DNA of 64,000 nt from Bremia lactucae (Eukaryota > Oomycota > Peronosporomycetes > Peronosporales > Peronosporaceae). Shown one piece after another: positions 54,197 to 64,000 of this stretch. The stretch spans positions 1,072,579 to 1,136,578 of the forward strand of contig NC_090624.1 in the NCBI RefSeq assembly GCF_004359215.1, read 5' to 3'. The translations under genes were made by a program, and so were the position numbers. Numbering within the stretch: the first letter of the stretch is position 1; every line of letters begins with the position of its first letter. The notes under the pieces were generated by a model that made no database searches, was not told where the DNA came from, and saw nothing but the letters and a program-made list of their open reading frames with translations.

Positions 54197-54525
54197 TGTT
54201 GTCAAGGATGCGCCTCGACATGCACAAGACTAACCGGTAAAGTACCGGTGGATCATCGACATCGCACGACAGCGACATCTGCATGCAACAGCCCAACAGA
54301 TGGTTCCGCGAACGTTCGATGATCTAGTTCAAGATGCGCAAATGATCATGTTCAAGATGAGTCCTCCACGTGGTAAAAGCTAATTGGCTAGAATGGATGA
54401 AGCCGGTAAGTAAATTCAGTAGAGTATCCAGTAGGATTAGAGGTAGCCAACGGTTTGCGAACTAAGGACCTTTAATATATTTACTTTGCATTTTGCCAAC
54501 TAGAGCTCACTTGACCTTTACATTA
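54197..54525 (+). repeat. Copia-B2 3' LTR
   Basis: 329 bases, same blocks as 49893-50221. Followed by AATGT, the second target duplication. Confidence 0.88.
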
Positions 54526-56530
54526 AATGTGTCATTGGATTGCGGAGTGTTCCTCGCGAATTCAAGACATCAACAGCAATCCTCGACAGCAATTCCAGCG
54601 AGCATATGTTGTGCGAGATGAAGAAATGCGGACGAATATCTGTTTTTTGTTGGAGAAGCTCAAGATTCATCTGTGTGGCTGATCGACTCAGGTGCGACTG
54701 AGCAGTGTCGCACTCCAAGATGTTCATGAAAAACCACACGAAAATCGACCCGGTTTATGTCCATCTCGCGGACGACGGTGTTGTCCAAGCGATTGGTGTT
54801 GGTGACATTGTGATGGCGATGACTACTCCAAGCGGCATCAGAAAGGGTTTTCTTAAGGAAGTATGGCATATTTCGAAGCTCAGTCGCAACTTGTTTTCTG
54901 TCGGACGATTCACCAAGGACGTCGATCCAGTGACTTTCGACAACAAATGCTGCTCGATACAGCTAAGAGGAGACGTTTAGACAACTGGCACTCGCGCTGA
55001 AAAGGGTTTGTTTCAACTAAGCATGACTTCGGTACTGGCATGCGAGCCTTAAAATTCGGCTATTTCGAAGTCGTTTCTTTGGCATCTCCGTCTTGGACAT
55101 ATTGATTACGGCGGACAAGACGCCATAATAAAAAAACAATCTTGCAACCGGTGCCGAAATCTGGTCAGTCAAGCAGGGAGCTTTGCGGAGGCTGTGCGCT
55201 GAGAAATCAAACTCATGTCAAATTCCAGTCTGCCTCAACAGATCGCTCAAAATCTCTTCTGGTAGTTGTTCACAGCGACGTGTGAGGACCGATGAGGACT
55301 TCGACTTTCGGCAAGATGAAGTACTTTATTACTTTCATCGATGACAAATCTCGACACTGCGCAATGTATCTTATGCGCAACAAGACCGAAGTCTATAACA
55401 AGTTTGTTCACTTTGAAAAGTTAGTGAAGAATTTGCTTGGCAATTCCGTCAAGATGCTTTGCTGCGACACGGCGGCGAGTACAAGTCAGCTAAGTCGGCC
55501 AAATTCTGCGTCGATCGCGACATTGTCCAGAAGTTTACGCTCCCGTATACTTCTGAACTCAACGGTGAAGCCGAACGGATGAATCGGACCCTTCTCGAGT
55601 GTGCACGGTGCATAATTAAGCATGCTGGGTTCGCCAAGTAGTGCTGGGGAGAAGCAGTTATGACAGCTGTTTTTCTTCGTAACCGTCTGCAAATTCGTGC
55701 ACAAGGCTCGCTTAAGACTCCACACGAGGAATGGATGAAGAAAAGCCGATACTTGCAAATGTCAAGGTATTTGGGCTGTCATGCGTATGTGCACGTCCCA
55801 ATGGAAAAGCGCTCGTAATTGGACGTTTAAGCAAGGCTGTGCCGTTTTTTCGGATTTTCGGAGCACGAAAAGGCGTATCGCTTCGAGCAACTATCAAAAG
55901 GCCGGATTATTGTAATTTTCGCGAGCGAAGTTTATGGAGAAGACATTCGACAGCGGGAAACACCGGCAAGACTCTGATAAGACAACCGAATTCCACAACG
56001 AAATTGCGGTGACTGACGGTGAAGAAATCGGCAAAGATATGTACGAAGAGTCGTCCAAAATTCCACCATTACAAGAGCAGACGCAAGAATCTGAGCAGTT
56101 GGATGCGGACTTTATTTCAGGATCGAAGCGCTATCTGAGGACTCAATCGCTTGAAAATTTGTCTCGACCATCAAGTGCTCAACAAAGGGGGCGTTTTAGT
56201 CGCGCGAGTGAAAAAAACACCAGCTCAAGGTCAACAAAGGCCTCTTGAATACATAGCTCTGCTTGCGTCGATCAAGGAAGAAGAAAAAGACTCTGCGTAC
56301 ACTGTAGATTCTGTGGGAGAAGTGCCGACACCATATATATGTCAGCTGTGGAATCCAGCAACGCCAGCAAGTGGAAGGAAGCGTGCACATCCGAGTTTAA
56401 ATCGCTGACCAAGAATGAGACACGGGAGCTTGTGGTCTTGCCACGCGGCCAAAACGCTATAAGCAGTAAGTGTGTGTACAAGGTAAAACAAACTGCTGAT
56501 GGACTCATCGAGCGATATAAGGCTCACCTC
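54526..56530 (+). pseudogene. Copia-B1 protease, integrase and RT start (host of B2 and Copia-A)
   Basis: Resumes the knuckle interrupted at 49892 (CHWIAECSSRIQDINS). Protease LIDSGATEQC, ADDGVVQAIGVGDIVMAM, GRFTKDVDPVTFDNK. Integrase: MKYFITFIDDKSRHCAMYL, TSELNGEAERMNRTLLECA (55552-55610, catalytic Glu block), VFLRNRLQIRAQG. Acidic linker KQTGE-free, SKRYLRTQSLENL. RT start GQNAISSKCVYKVKQTADG, LIERYKAHL. At 56530 it is interrupted by a Copia-A LTR; the remainder should lie beyond the window. Several stops and frameshifts. Confidence 0.83.
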
Positions 56531-56901
56531 TGTTGAAGCTTGACGAAACTTGAAAAGATAGTTGTTGTGTGTTCTTGGGCAAAGCCGAGAGGAAACTAGT
56601 GGGGAAGAATGGAAATCCGAAAGTGATTGTATTATAGACTTAGTTCACTTCTTATCTAGCTACATCTAAGCCAATCATCTACATCCTTCTTGAAGCTTCT
56701 GGAAGCTTCGAGAAGGTTCTGCCCATCGCGACTTTTCATCTTGGGCGTAATCAGCCGTGGCGTCATCATCCATGGCGTCATCATTATGACGTCATCCTGC
56801 AATACCGGTACTTACCGGTATTTACTGATTGCCACTTACTGCTTCAAATATATCTTGAGCAGTTCCTCGTCCAGCACAAATCTCGGATTGGACATTTAAC
56901 A
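56531..56901 (-). repeat. Copia-A 3' LTR
   Basis: 371 bases. On the minus strand it starts TGTTAAATGTCC and ends GCTTCAACA. TGACGTCA at 56787-56794 and a TACCGGTA pair near 56808. The polypurine tract GCGGGGGCG abuts it at 56902-56910. The pol frame runs about 80 bases into it. Confidence 0.88.
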
Positions 56902-57736
56902 CGCCCCCGCAATGCGAACTTGTTTTAATTCCAAGCGCTGATGTCAATTCCTTGTGTCGTGGCCCGTGAAGTCCTTTGGTCATGATGTCTGCCAACATCA
57001 CTGCAGTTTCACAGTATTCCAATTTTACTTCGCCGCGCTTGACTTCATCACGGATGTGATGGTACTTGATGTCGATATGTTTGGCGCGGCCATGATTAAC
57101 AGGATTCTTCGTCATCTTGAGGCATGATTGATTATCTTCACGTATGTTGAGATCGAGTCCTTCTTCATTCGCAGCAGTCAAAATTTCACACAGCAACCGA
57201 TGAATCCATTTGCCTTCTTGAATAGCTAAGCTAAGTGCAATGTACTCTGCCTCGCTTGTCGACAACGAGACACTTTGCTGCTTCTTGCTGCCCCAACTTA
57301 TTGGTGCACCCAACAGCATAAAGGCGTATCCTGATGATGACTTGCGGTCTGAATGATCGCCAGCCCAGTCTGCGTCAGAATATCCTTGAAAGTTGATCAC
57401 CCCACTCGACCGATAACAAATTCCGTGCGACTTGGTGCCTTGCAAGTAGCGTAGAATACGCTTTACCGCAGTCCAGTGTTCTTGCTGTTGATTCTCCATA
57501 AAACGTGACACATAACCCACAGCATACGCGATATCAGGACGCGTCGCAGTCATCAAGTGCATCAACGCCCCCGCTGCTTCTCGAAATGGAGCATCTACCT
57601 TGCTTTGGCTCTTGCTTGGTAAAAGTTGGGAGCTCAGATCGACTGGGCTGACAGTGGCCTTGCAGTCATCCATTCCGAAACGCTTGAGGATGTCGTCGAT
57701 ATAGCGTTGTTGACACATGGTGACACTGCCGTCTGG
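56822..57736 (-). pseudogene. Copia-A RNase H and pol C-terminus
   Basis: Open from 57718: CQQRYIDDILKRFGMDDCK, then ALMHLMTATRPDIAYAVGY, RILRYLQGTKSHG, YSDADWAGDHSDRKSSSGY, STSEAEYIALSLAIQEG, REDNQSCLKM and HIDIKYHHIRDEV, ending in the LTR at 56822. All the acidic residues expected of copia RNase H are visible. Separated from RT by one in-frame stop (57737-57739). Confidence 0.88.
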
Positions 57737-58574
57737 CTAATCAAATAGCTCAATCCCCAGTACAAACGTGCACTTGCCGCTGTCGGTCATCTCGAATCGC
57801 ATCTTGAGGTCATTTTTCGCTTGCGCGATCAGGTCTGCTGAGCTGCCTGTCACCAAGACATCATCCACATAGACCAGTAGAAGAGCGCAATGACCATTTA
57901 CCACCTTGATATATAGACATGGATCGAAAGCTGATACTTTGAATCCAATAGAGCACACGAATTCGTCGAATGTCTCATTCCACGCACGTGAAGCTTGCTT
58001 GAGACCATAAATTGCCTTTACCAACTCGAGACAGTCAAAATCACCATCAATTTTAACACCTTCTGGGCTGATGCAAATACCTTCTCCTTCATCACACCAT
58101 ACAAAAATGCTGTCACAACGTCGAGGTGGTGGTGCCAGAGGCCAGTCGAAATACCTGGTAATTGCAATGACCATTCGCAATGTCACGTACTTGACAACTG
58201 GTGAGAAAGTCTCCGTATAGTCGATACCATATTTCTGTCTGAAACCTTTAGCAACCAGGCGTGCCTTGAATTTCTCGAATGATCCATCCGCTTTTCGCTT
58301 GATCTTAAACACCCACTTCGTACCGATGGCGCGCTGGTCATTCGGAAGTTTGGCAGCACGAAAAACACCCCGGAAGTCGCATTGATTTCAACTCAGCTTG
58401 TATCGCCTTGCGCCAATGCACTTGATGCGGACCATTGATTGCTTCTTGAAATGTTGCAGGCTCTGCCAGATCGGTTGCTTCCACCGCGTTGGCACTAGCA
58501 CGCCAGAATGTCGGTGGCGTCATATTATCGTCTTGATCGCTGTTGCCCTTTTCTTCTTCATCGTTTATCATATC
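57737..58574 (-). pseudogene. Copia-A reverse transcriptase
   Basis: From the linker MINDEEEKGNSDQDDN through WRASANAVEATDLAE and HWRKAIQAELKSM, a frameshift near 58380, then KWVFKIKRKADGSFEK, ARLVAKGFRQKYGIDY, YGLKQASRAWNETFDEF and LLVYVDDVLVTGSSADL, with catalytic YVDD near 57868. Between about 58070 and 58130 the open frame is displaced: motif A (LDVVTAFLYG) is encoded in another frame, so the first catalytic Asp is missing although flanks are in frame. Ends at a stop after LGIELFD. Confidence 0.87.
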
Positions 58575-60124
58575 TCAACCATTGGATCGACTTCTCTGGT
58601 GGCGGTCGTATGCGCTGTCTGGTGCACTTGCTTGTTCTAATCCAACGTTTTGATGACCAGCGCGCACGACATTGTTGTTGGGCCGAGATTTGCGCTTACC
58701 GGTCTGCTTGTATTCGACTTGACGCACATCATCTTCGTTGATTTCAAGAGAATCAAGGTCCGGAACGGTATCATTGAGACCTTCATTCGACGACTCCATC
58801 GAAAAACCAAAGCAAGATTCATCGAAGTGAACGTCCCGACTAATCACCACTTGCTGGGACTTAATGTCAAAAACTCGATACGCTTTGGATGTTTCTTCAT
58901 ACCCCATGATAATTCCAACATGAGATTTGGCGTCCCATTTGAGGCGTTTCTCTTTCGGTGTTAGAATAAACGCTCGGCATCCCAGAACACGCATGTGTTT
59001 GACACTTGGTTTGCAGCCGTGCACGATCTCAAACGGTGTCATATGAGAAATCTTGGGCGACGGTAGTCGATTCTTTATGTAGATGGCCGTGATTGCTGCC
59101 TCAGCCCAAAAACATTTGTCCAGCTTTGCGTGGTGCAGCAAGCTACGTCCGATCGTGACGATGGTTCGGATGGCACGTTCTGCAGTTCCGTTGGTTTGAT
59201 GCGCATATGGCACTGTGACCTGCTGCTCAATTCCTTCATCTTCATAGAACATCTTGAGCGAGTTGGGGAGAATTCTCGAGCTCCATCGTGGCGAACGAAC
59301 TTGACCTTTTTGGAAAATTGAGCTTGGATCTTGACAATGTAATTCCGGATGCAGTTCTCGCTCTCGGACTTGGTACGTAAACAGAAACCCTTCATGCACC
59401 CACTAGCTTCGTCAACGATCAGTAGCAGGTATCTGCTACCACCAATTGAAACTTCTTCCATAGGGCCACAGATGTCGAAGTGGATCAGCTCAAACGTGTC
59501 GTAATTGCGCTTGTCACGGTTGCTTGGAAATGGTTTTTTGACCATTTTTCCTTGTTGGCAACCCAGACATATACTTGATCCACTCGAATTTGAAGACATT
59601 GAGGCATCTTTAACCATTCCACTCTTGATCATTTTTCGAAGAATTTCCAATGGTGCATGACCCATACGTGCATGTAAACTAATAGATTGGGAGCTCGTTG
59701 CGGTGTTCACAGACACGTGTGGTGTCCGAAGCCAGTAGAGTCTATCGATGAGATCCGCTGTTGCCACAACTTGGGTCGTGTTCTTTCGTGCCACATGCAT
59801 CTTGGAACCGTCAAATACAACTTGAAATTTCCCAGACTTGTTGATGTGCGGAACCGATAGAAGATTCTTGTTCATGCTTGGTACGAATAACGCATTCTTG
59901 ATCTCGATCTCATATTCATCGCCGTTGGGCAACACCACCGTCTCAATGATAGTTTCTACTCCCTTGATTGCGGCCTTACGTCCATCAGCAACCGACAGCT
60001 CACCTTCATCTTGTTCATTGAGGCTTGTAAACTTCTTCTTCTTGTTGCAGATGTGATTTGTTGCACCGCTGTCAACCGCCCACATTCCGGGCATACTCAT
60101 GTTGTTCGACAATCCACATTCCAT
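58575..60124 (-). pseudogene. Copia-A protease and integrase
   Basis: From 60124: protease [17 protein letters not shown] with DSGA near 60074-60085, [19 protein letters not shown]-pre-integrase [18 protein letters not shown] and [15 protein letters not shown], core [17 protein letters not shown] and [11 protein letters not shown] one-base indel near 59270 shifts frame to [29 protein letters not shown] (Glu block), LGCRAFILTPKEKRLKWD, SLEINEDDVRQVEYKQTG. A stop (TGA, 58575-58577) precedes the RT linker. Cuts the element DNA ends into host DNA when intact. Confidence 0.88.
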
Positions 60125-60178
60125 CGAAACGGCAAAGGCGATTCGATCTTGATATTCGTAGTTGTCTTCAATGCGCCA

Positions 60179-60964
60179 TTAGGCATTGTTGGCCCCGCGT
60201 CCACGACTAGTGCCGCCGCGTCTTGGCCCCTTGTTCTCAGCTTTCTGCTTGGTCCAGCACTTGTCTATCGTGTGCCCCAGCTTCCCGCAATACGTGCAAT
60301 GGTGTGGCTCACGTTTGGCACTGAACGCTTTCGCTGCGTCTTCAGTCTTCACCACTGTAGCCTTCGCACCTTGTCGCTTGATGTGCTCGTTGGTAAGCAC
60401 TTTTACGACGTCCCGCGATCGTAGCTCCGCGCTGTTCATCTCCAGATTGAGCACTACATTCTCGTAGCTCTTGGGTAGACTGCGCAGCAAACAAATCGCG
60501 ACGTCCTCGTCCTCCATCTTCGCGCCGATGCTACTTAGCTTCGCGCTGATGTTGAGGACATCATTGCAATGATGCAATACATTACCGCCTTCGGGCATTT
60601 CCATGCTGAACAACTGGCGTTTCAAAAAGATACGCCCAGCCTTCTGTGACCCACCATAAAGTGTCCTGATCCGCGCCCACGCCACCCAGGCTTCTTCACA
60701 CTCATCAACCACGTGATGGTAGTCCGCGTCCATATGCAAGAGCATAATTCCAAAGGCGACGTTGCTTGCCTTGACGTAGTCGTCTGAAGCCCGAGGGTCC
60801 GTGAACGTCGGTGAAACCTCGCGGTTCACGACATGCCAGACCGATTTGGTCAGGAACACGCCACGCATGTAGCGGCTCCAAGTAGCATAGTTGTCCCCAT
60901 TGAATCTGTCAATGGAGACCTTGGCCGTGGAATCTTGCGAAGAGGACATGGCACTTGGGCTCAT
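60179..60964 (-). pseudogene. Copia-A Gag
   Basis: 261 codons open, starting at the ATG inside the PBS (60964): [90 protein letters not shown], then the knuckle [14 protein letters not shown] (60264-60305), complete CCHC, and a basic GRGANNA end. TAA at 60179 is in frame with the following protease region; other Copia-A copies (4600, 35990) read through here, so it is probably a nonsense mutation. The most intact Gag in the window. Confidence 0.9.
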
Positions 60965-60968
60965 AACC
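60957..60968 (-). promoter_or_regulatory. Copia-A PBS overlapping the start codon
   Basis: Minus strand GGTTATGAGCCC abutting LTR end CTTCAACA. It is the reverse complement of GGGCTCATAACC, the anticodon arm of eukaryotic initiator tRNA as I recall it for yeast. The ATG pairs with the CAU anticodon. Confidence 0.82.
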
Positions 60969-61223
60969 TGTTGAAGCTTGACGAAACTTGAGAAGATAGT
61001 TGGAGTGTGTTCTTGGGCAAAGACCGAGAAGACACTTGTAGGGAAGAATGGAAATCCGAAAGTGATTGTATTATAGACTTAGTTCACTTCTTATCTAGCT
61101 ACATCTAAGCCAATCATCTACATCCTTCTAGAAGCTTCTGGAAGCTTCGAGAAGGTTCTGCCCATCGCGACTTTTCATCTTGGGCGTAATCAGCCGTGGC
61201 GTCATCATCCATGGCGTCATCAT
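60969..61223 (-). repeat. Copia-A 5' LTR, truncated at an unresolved base
   Basis: Matches the first 255 bases (plus-strand order) of 56531-56901 with roughly ten differences, then stops at the N at 61224. Confidence 0.85.
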
Positions 61224-61224
61224 N
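61224..61224. other. single N joining LTR to RNase H
   Basis: Left of it is LTR sequence equivalent to about 56785; right of it is RNase H equivalent to about 57321. About 540 bases expected between them are absent. A scaffold join or collapsed repeat. Confidence 0.85.
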
Positions 61225-61640
61225 AAGACGTATCCTGATGTTGACTTGCGGTCTGAATGATCGCCAGCCCAGTCTGCGTCAGAATATCCTTGAAAGTTGA
61301 TCACCCCACTCGACCGATAACAAATTCCGTGCGACTTGGTGCCTTGCAAGTAGCGTAGAATACGCTTTACCGCAGTCCAGTGTTCTTGCTGTTGATTCTC
61401 CATAAAACGTGACACATAACCCACAGCATACGCGATATCAGGACGCGTCGCAGTCATCAAGTGCATCAACGCCCCCGCTGCTTCTCGAAATGGAGCATCT
61501 ACCTTGCTTTGGCTCTTGCTTGGTAAAAGTTGGGAGCTCAGATCGACTGGGCTGACAGTGGCCTTGCAGTCATCCATTCCGAAACGCTTGAGGATGTCGT
61601 CGATATAGCGTTGTTGACACATGGTGACACTGCCGTCTGG
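61225..61640 (-). pseudogene. Copia-A RNase H, second copy (C-terminus missing)
   Basis: CQQRYIDDILKRFGMDDCK to SDADWAGDHSDRKSTSGY, then cut at the N. It retains the first catalytic Asp block; the Glu and later residues are absent. Otherwise identical to 57320-57736. Confidence 0.87.
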
Positions 61641-62478
61641 CTAATCAAATAGCTCAATCCCCAGTACAAACGTGCACTTGCCGCTGTCGGTCATCTCGAA
61701 TCGCATCTTGAGGTCATTTTTCGCTTGCGCGATCAGGTCTGCTGAGCTGCCTGTCACCAAGACATCATCCACATAGACCAGTAGAAGAGCGCAATGACCA
61801 TTTACCACCTTGATATATAGACATGGATCGAAAGCTGATACTTTGAATCCAATAGAGCACACGAATTCGTCGAATGTCTCATTCCACGCACGTGAAGCTT
61901 GCTTGAGACCATAAATTGCCTTTACCAACTCGAGACAGTCAAAATCACCATCAATTTTAACACCTTCTGGGCTGATGCAAATACCTTCTCCTTCATCACA
62001 CCATACAAAAATGCTGTCACAATGTCGAGGTGGTGGTGCCAGAGGCCAGTCGAAATACCTGGTAATTGCAATGACCATTCGCAATGTCACGTACTTGACA
62101 ACTGGTGAGAAAGTCTCCGTATAGTCGATACCATATTTCTGTCTGAAACCTTTAGCAACCAGGCGTGCCTTGAATTTCTCGAATGATCCATCCGCTTTTC
62201 GCTTGATCTTAAACACCCACTTCGTACCGATGGCGCGCTGGTCATTCGGAAGTTTGGCAGCACGAAAAACACCCCGGAAGTCGCATTGATTTCAACTCAG
62301 CTTGTATCGCCTTGCGCCAATGCACTTGATGCGGACCATTGATTGCTTCTTGAAATGTTGCAGGCTCTGCCAGATCGGTTGCTTCCACCGCGTTGGCACT
62401 AGCACGCCAGAATGTCGGTGGCGTCATATTATCGTCTTGATCGCTGTTGCCCTTTTCTTCTTCATCGTTTATCATATC
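61641..62478 (-). pseudogene. Copia-A reverse transcriptase, second copy
   Basis: Same as 57737-58574, including the terminal stop, the displaced frame over motif A and the frameshift near 62285. One substitution (PRH for PRR) at 62025 is the only difference I found. YVDD near 61772. Confidence 0.87.
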
Positions 62479-63998
62479 TCAACCATTGGATCGACTTCTC
62501 TGGTGGCGGTCGTATGCGCTGTCTGGTGCACTTGCTTGTTCTAATCCAACGTTTTGATGACCAGCGCGCACGACATTGTTGTTGGGCCGAGATTTGCGCT
62601 TACCGGTCTGCTTGTATTCGACTTGACGCACATCATCTTCGTTGATTTCAAGAGAATCAAGGTCCGGAACGGTATCATTGAGACCTTCATTCGACGACTC
62701 CATCGAAAAACCAAAGCAAGATTCATCGAAGTGAACGTCCCGACTAATCACCACTTGCTGGGACTTAATGTCAAAAACTCGATACGCTTTGGATGTTTCT
62801 TCATACCCCATGATAATTCCAACATGAGATTTGGCGTCCCATTTGAGGCGTTTCTCTTTCGGTGTTAGAATAAACGCTCGGCATCCCAGAACACGCATGT
62901 GTTTGACACTTGGTTTGCAGCCGTGCACGATCTCAAACGGTGTCATATGAGAAATCTTGGGCGACGGTAGTCGATTCTTTATGTAGATGGCCGTGATTGC
63001 TGCCTCAGCCCAAAAACATTTGTCCAGCTTTGCGTGGTGCAGCAAGCTACGTCCGATCGTGACGATGGTTCGGATGGCACGTTCTGCAGTTCCGTTGGTT
63101 TGATGCGCATATGGCACTGTGACCTGCTGCTCAATTCCTTCATCTTCATAGAACATCTTGAGCGAGTTGGGGAGAATTCTCGAGCTCCATCGTGGCGAAC
63201 GAACTTGACCTTTTTGGAAAATTGAGCTTGGATCTTGACAATGTAATTCCGGATGCAGTTCTCGCTCTCGGACTTGGTACGTAAACAGAAACCCTTCATG
63301 CACCCACTAGCTTCGTCAACGATCAGTAGCAGGTATCTGCTACCACCAATTGAAACTTCTTCCATAGGGCCACAGATGTCGAAGTGGATCAGCTCAAACG
63401 TGTCGTAATTGCGCTTGTCACGGTTGCTTGGAAATGGTTTTTTGACCATTTTTCCTTGTTGGCAACCCAGACATATACTTGATCCACTCGAATTTGAAGA
63501 CATTGAGGCATCTTTAACCATTCCACTCTTGATCATTTTTCGAAGAATTTCCAATGGTGCATGACCCATACGTGCATGTAAACTAATAGATTGGGAGCTC
63601 GTTGCGGTGTTCACAGACACGTGTGGTGTCCGAAGCCAGTAGAGTCTATCGATGAGATCCGCTGTTGCCACAACTTGGGTCGTGTTCTTTCGTGCCACAT
63701 GCATCTTGGAACCGTCAAATACAACTTGAAATTTCCCAGACTTGTTGATGTGCGGAACCGATAGAAGATTCTTGTTCATGCTTGGTACGAATAACGCATT
63801 CTTGATCTCGATCTCATATTCATCGCCGTTGGGCAACACCACCGTCTCAATGATAGTTTCTACTCCCTTGATTGCGGCCTTACGTCCATCAGCAACCGAC
63901 AGCTCACCTTCATCTTGTTCATTGAGGCTTGTAAACTTCTTCTTCTTGTTGCAGATGTGATTTGTTGCACCGCTGTCAACCGCCCACATTCCGGGCAT
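62479..63998 (-). pseudogene. Copia-A protease and integrase, second copy (cut by window)
   Basis: Same as 58575-60094: protease DSGA near 63978-63989, GAG-pre-integrase, core with the indel near 63174, Glu block [15 protein letters not shown], and the acidic linker ending at the same TGA (62479-62481). The start lies beyond base 64000. Confidence 0.87.
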
Positions 63999-64000
63999 AC

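Larger units (their letters stand above)
49893..54525 (+). mobile_element. nested Copia-B2 retrotransposon, RT segment inverted
   Basis: Two 329-base LTRs (TGTTGTCAAGGATGCG start) flank gag-protease-integrase, RT and RNase H. The preceding 5 bases GATGT and following AATGT are a target duplication with one change. The interrupted host reads across the site (GCAAGATGT|GTCATTGG) as in the element at 46580. Between 52246 and 53572 the DNA is inverted, so linker and RT lie on the minus strand while both ends are plus. Relative to its host array this is a younger insertion. Confidence 0.9.
56531..61223 (-). mobile_element. Copia-A retrotransposon, near-complete, inserted in Copia-B1 RT
   Basis: Minus strand: 5' LTR (60969-61223, truncated at an N), PBS, gag, protease, integrase, RT, RNase H, polypurine tract, 3' LTR (56531-56901). 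Its left end splits the Copia-B1 RT motif ERYKAHL. The LTR pair differs at roughly ten of the 255 comparable bases. Five or so lesions disable the polyprotein. The best copy of Copia-A in the window. Confidence 0.88.
61225..64000 (-). mobile_element. second Copia-A body, near-identical to 57321-60096
   Basis: Same orientation, offset 3904 bases. I see only about three differences from the first copy, two next to the N and one at 62025. It runs from RNase H through RT, integrase and protease and leaves the window before gag. All frame lesions of the first copy are repeated. Confidence 0.9.

Noticed and set aside
58338..58741. Plus-strand ORFs opposite Copia-A RT/integrase (also at 62302-62645)
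   Set aside because: Shadows of the minus-strand polyprotein with no independent signal.
1..64000. Host genes or secreted effector genes (RxLR or crinkler type)
   Set aside because: No open frame showed a signal peptide followed by RxLR/EER or LFLAK-like motifs, and all longer frames are explained by retroelements.

Overview
The window is a dense, nested graveyard of LTR retrotransposons with no recognisable host gene, rRNA, tRNA or CRISPR. It looks like the gene-poor compartment of an oomycete genome (Phytophthora or downy-mildew type, Peronosporales). I infer this from the style of the Ty1/copia and Ty3/gypsy polyproteins and from LTR sequences resembling the oomycete initiator element; the species cannot be named. 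Almost every coding region carries stops, frameshifts or breakpoints, so most entries are pseudogenes. Working names used here: Gyp-1, Gyp-2 and Gyp-3 for gypsy families, Copia-A and Copia-B for copia families, with Copia-B subtypes B1 to B4 by LTR.

Layout. 1-1590: 5' end of a minus-strand Gyp-1 (pol start, frameshift cassette, gag, PBS, LTR). 1591-14428: plus-strand copia relics, with a Copia-B3 element (6144-10022) nested in Copia-A with GTTAC target duplications, plus two inserted gypsy LTRs. 14429-26345: rearranged, duplicated Gyp-1 cluster with opposed pol arms and a 670-N gap. 26421-31968: minus-strand Gyp-3. 31969-37735: Copia-B and Copia-A pieces in mixed orientation. 37746-40636: plus-strand Gyp-2 with scrambled pol. 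40637-45466: plus-strand Gyp-1 pol followed by opposed relics. 45467-56530: tandem Copia-B1 array interrupted in its zinc knuckle by a Copia-B2 element (49893-54525) whose RT is inverted. 56531-64000: two near-identical minus-strand Copia-A bodies.

How the parts work. Each family encoded Gag (particle), protease, integrase and reverse transcriptase/RNase H between LTRs carrying promoter and polyadenylation signals. Gyp-1 gag and pol lie in different frames, with pol in the -1 frame, and a slippery heptamer plus hairpin sits at the junction. Copia-A and Copia-B have a PBS matching the anticodon arm, not the 3' end, of initiator tRNA, and this PBS contains the polyprotein ATG.

Most unusual features: (1) an additional antisense ORF between integrase and the polypurine tract/3' LTR of Gyp-1, with a similar convergent arrangement in Gyp-3; (2) the Gyp-1 -1 frameshift cassette; (3) the half-tRNA PBS that overlaps the start codon; (4) short fold-back palindromes in coding relics of several families; (5) an insertion carrying an RT-like motif inside the Gyp-1 integrase core; (6) a shared palindromic TGACGTCA box in copia LTRs. 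Element boundaries marked by motif (TG..CA, PBS, TSD) are good to a few bases; other boundaries are approximate to tens of bases.
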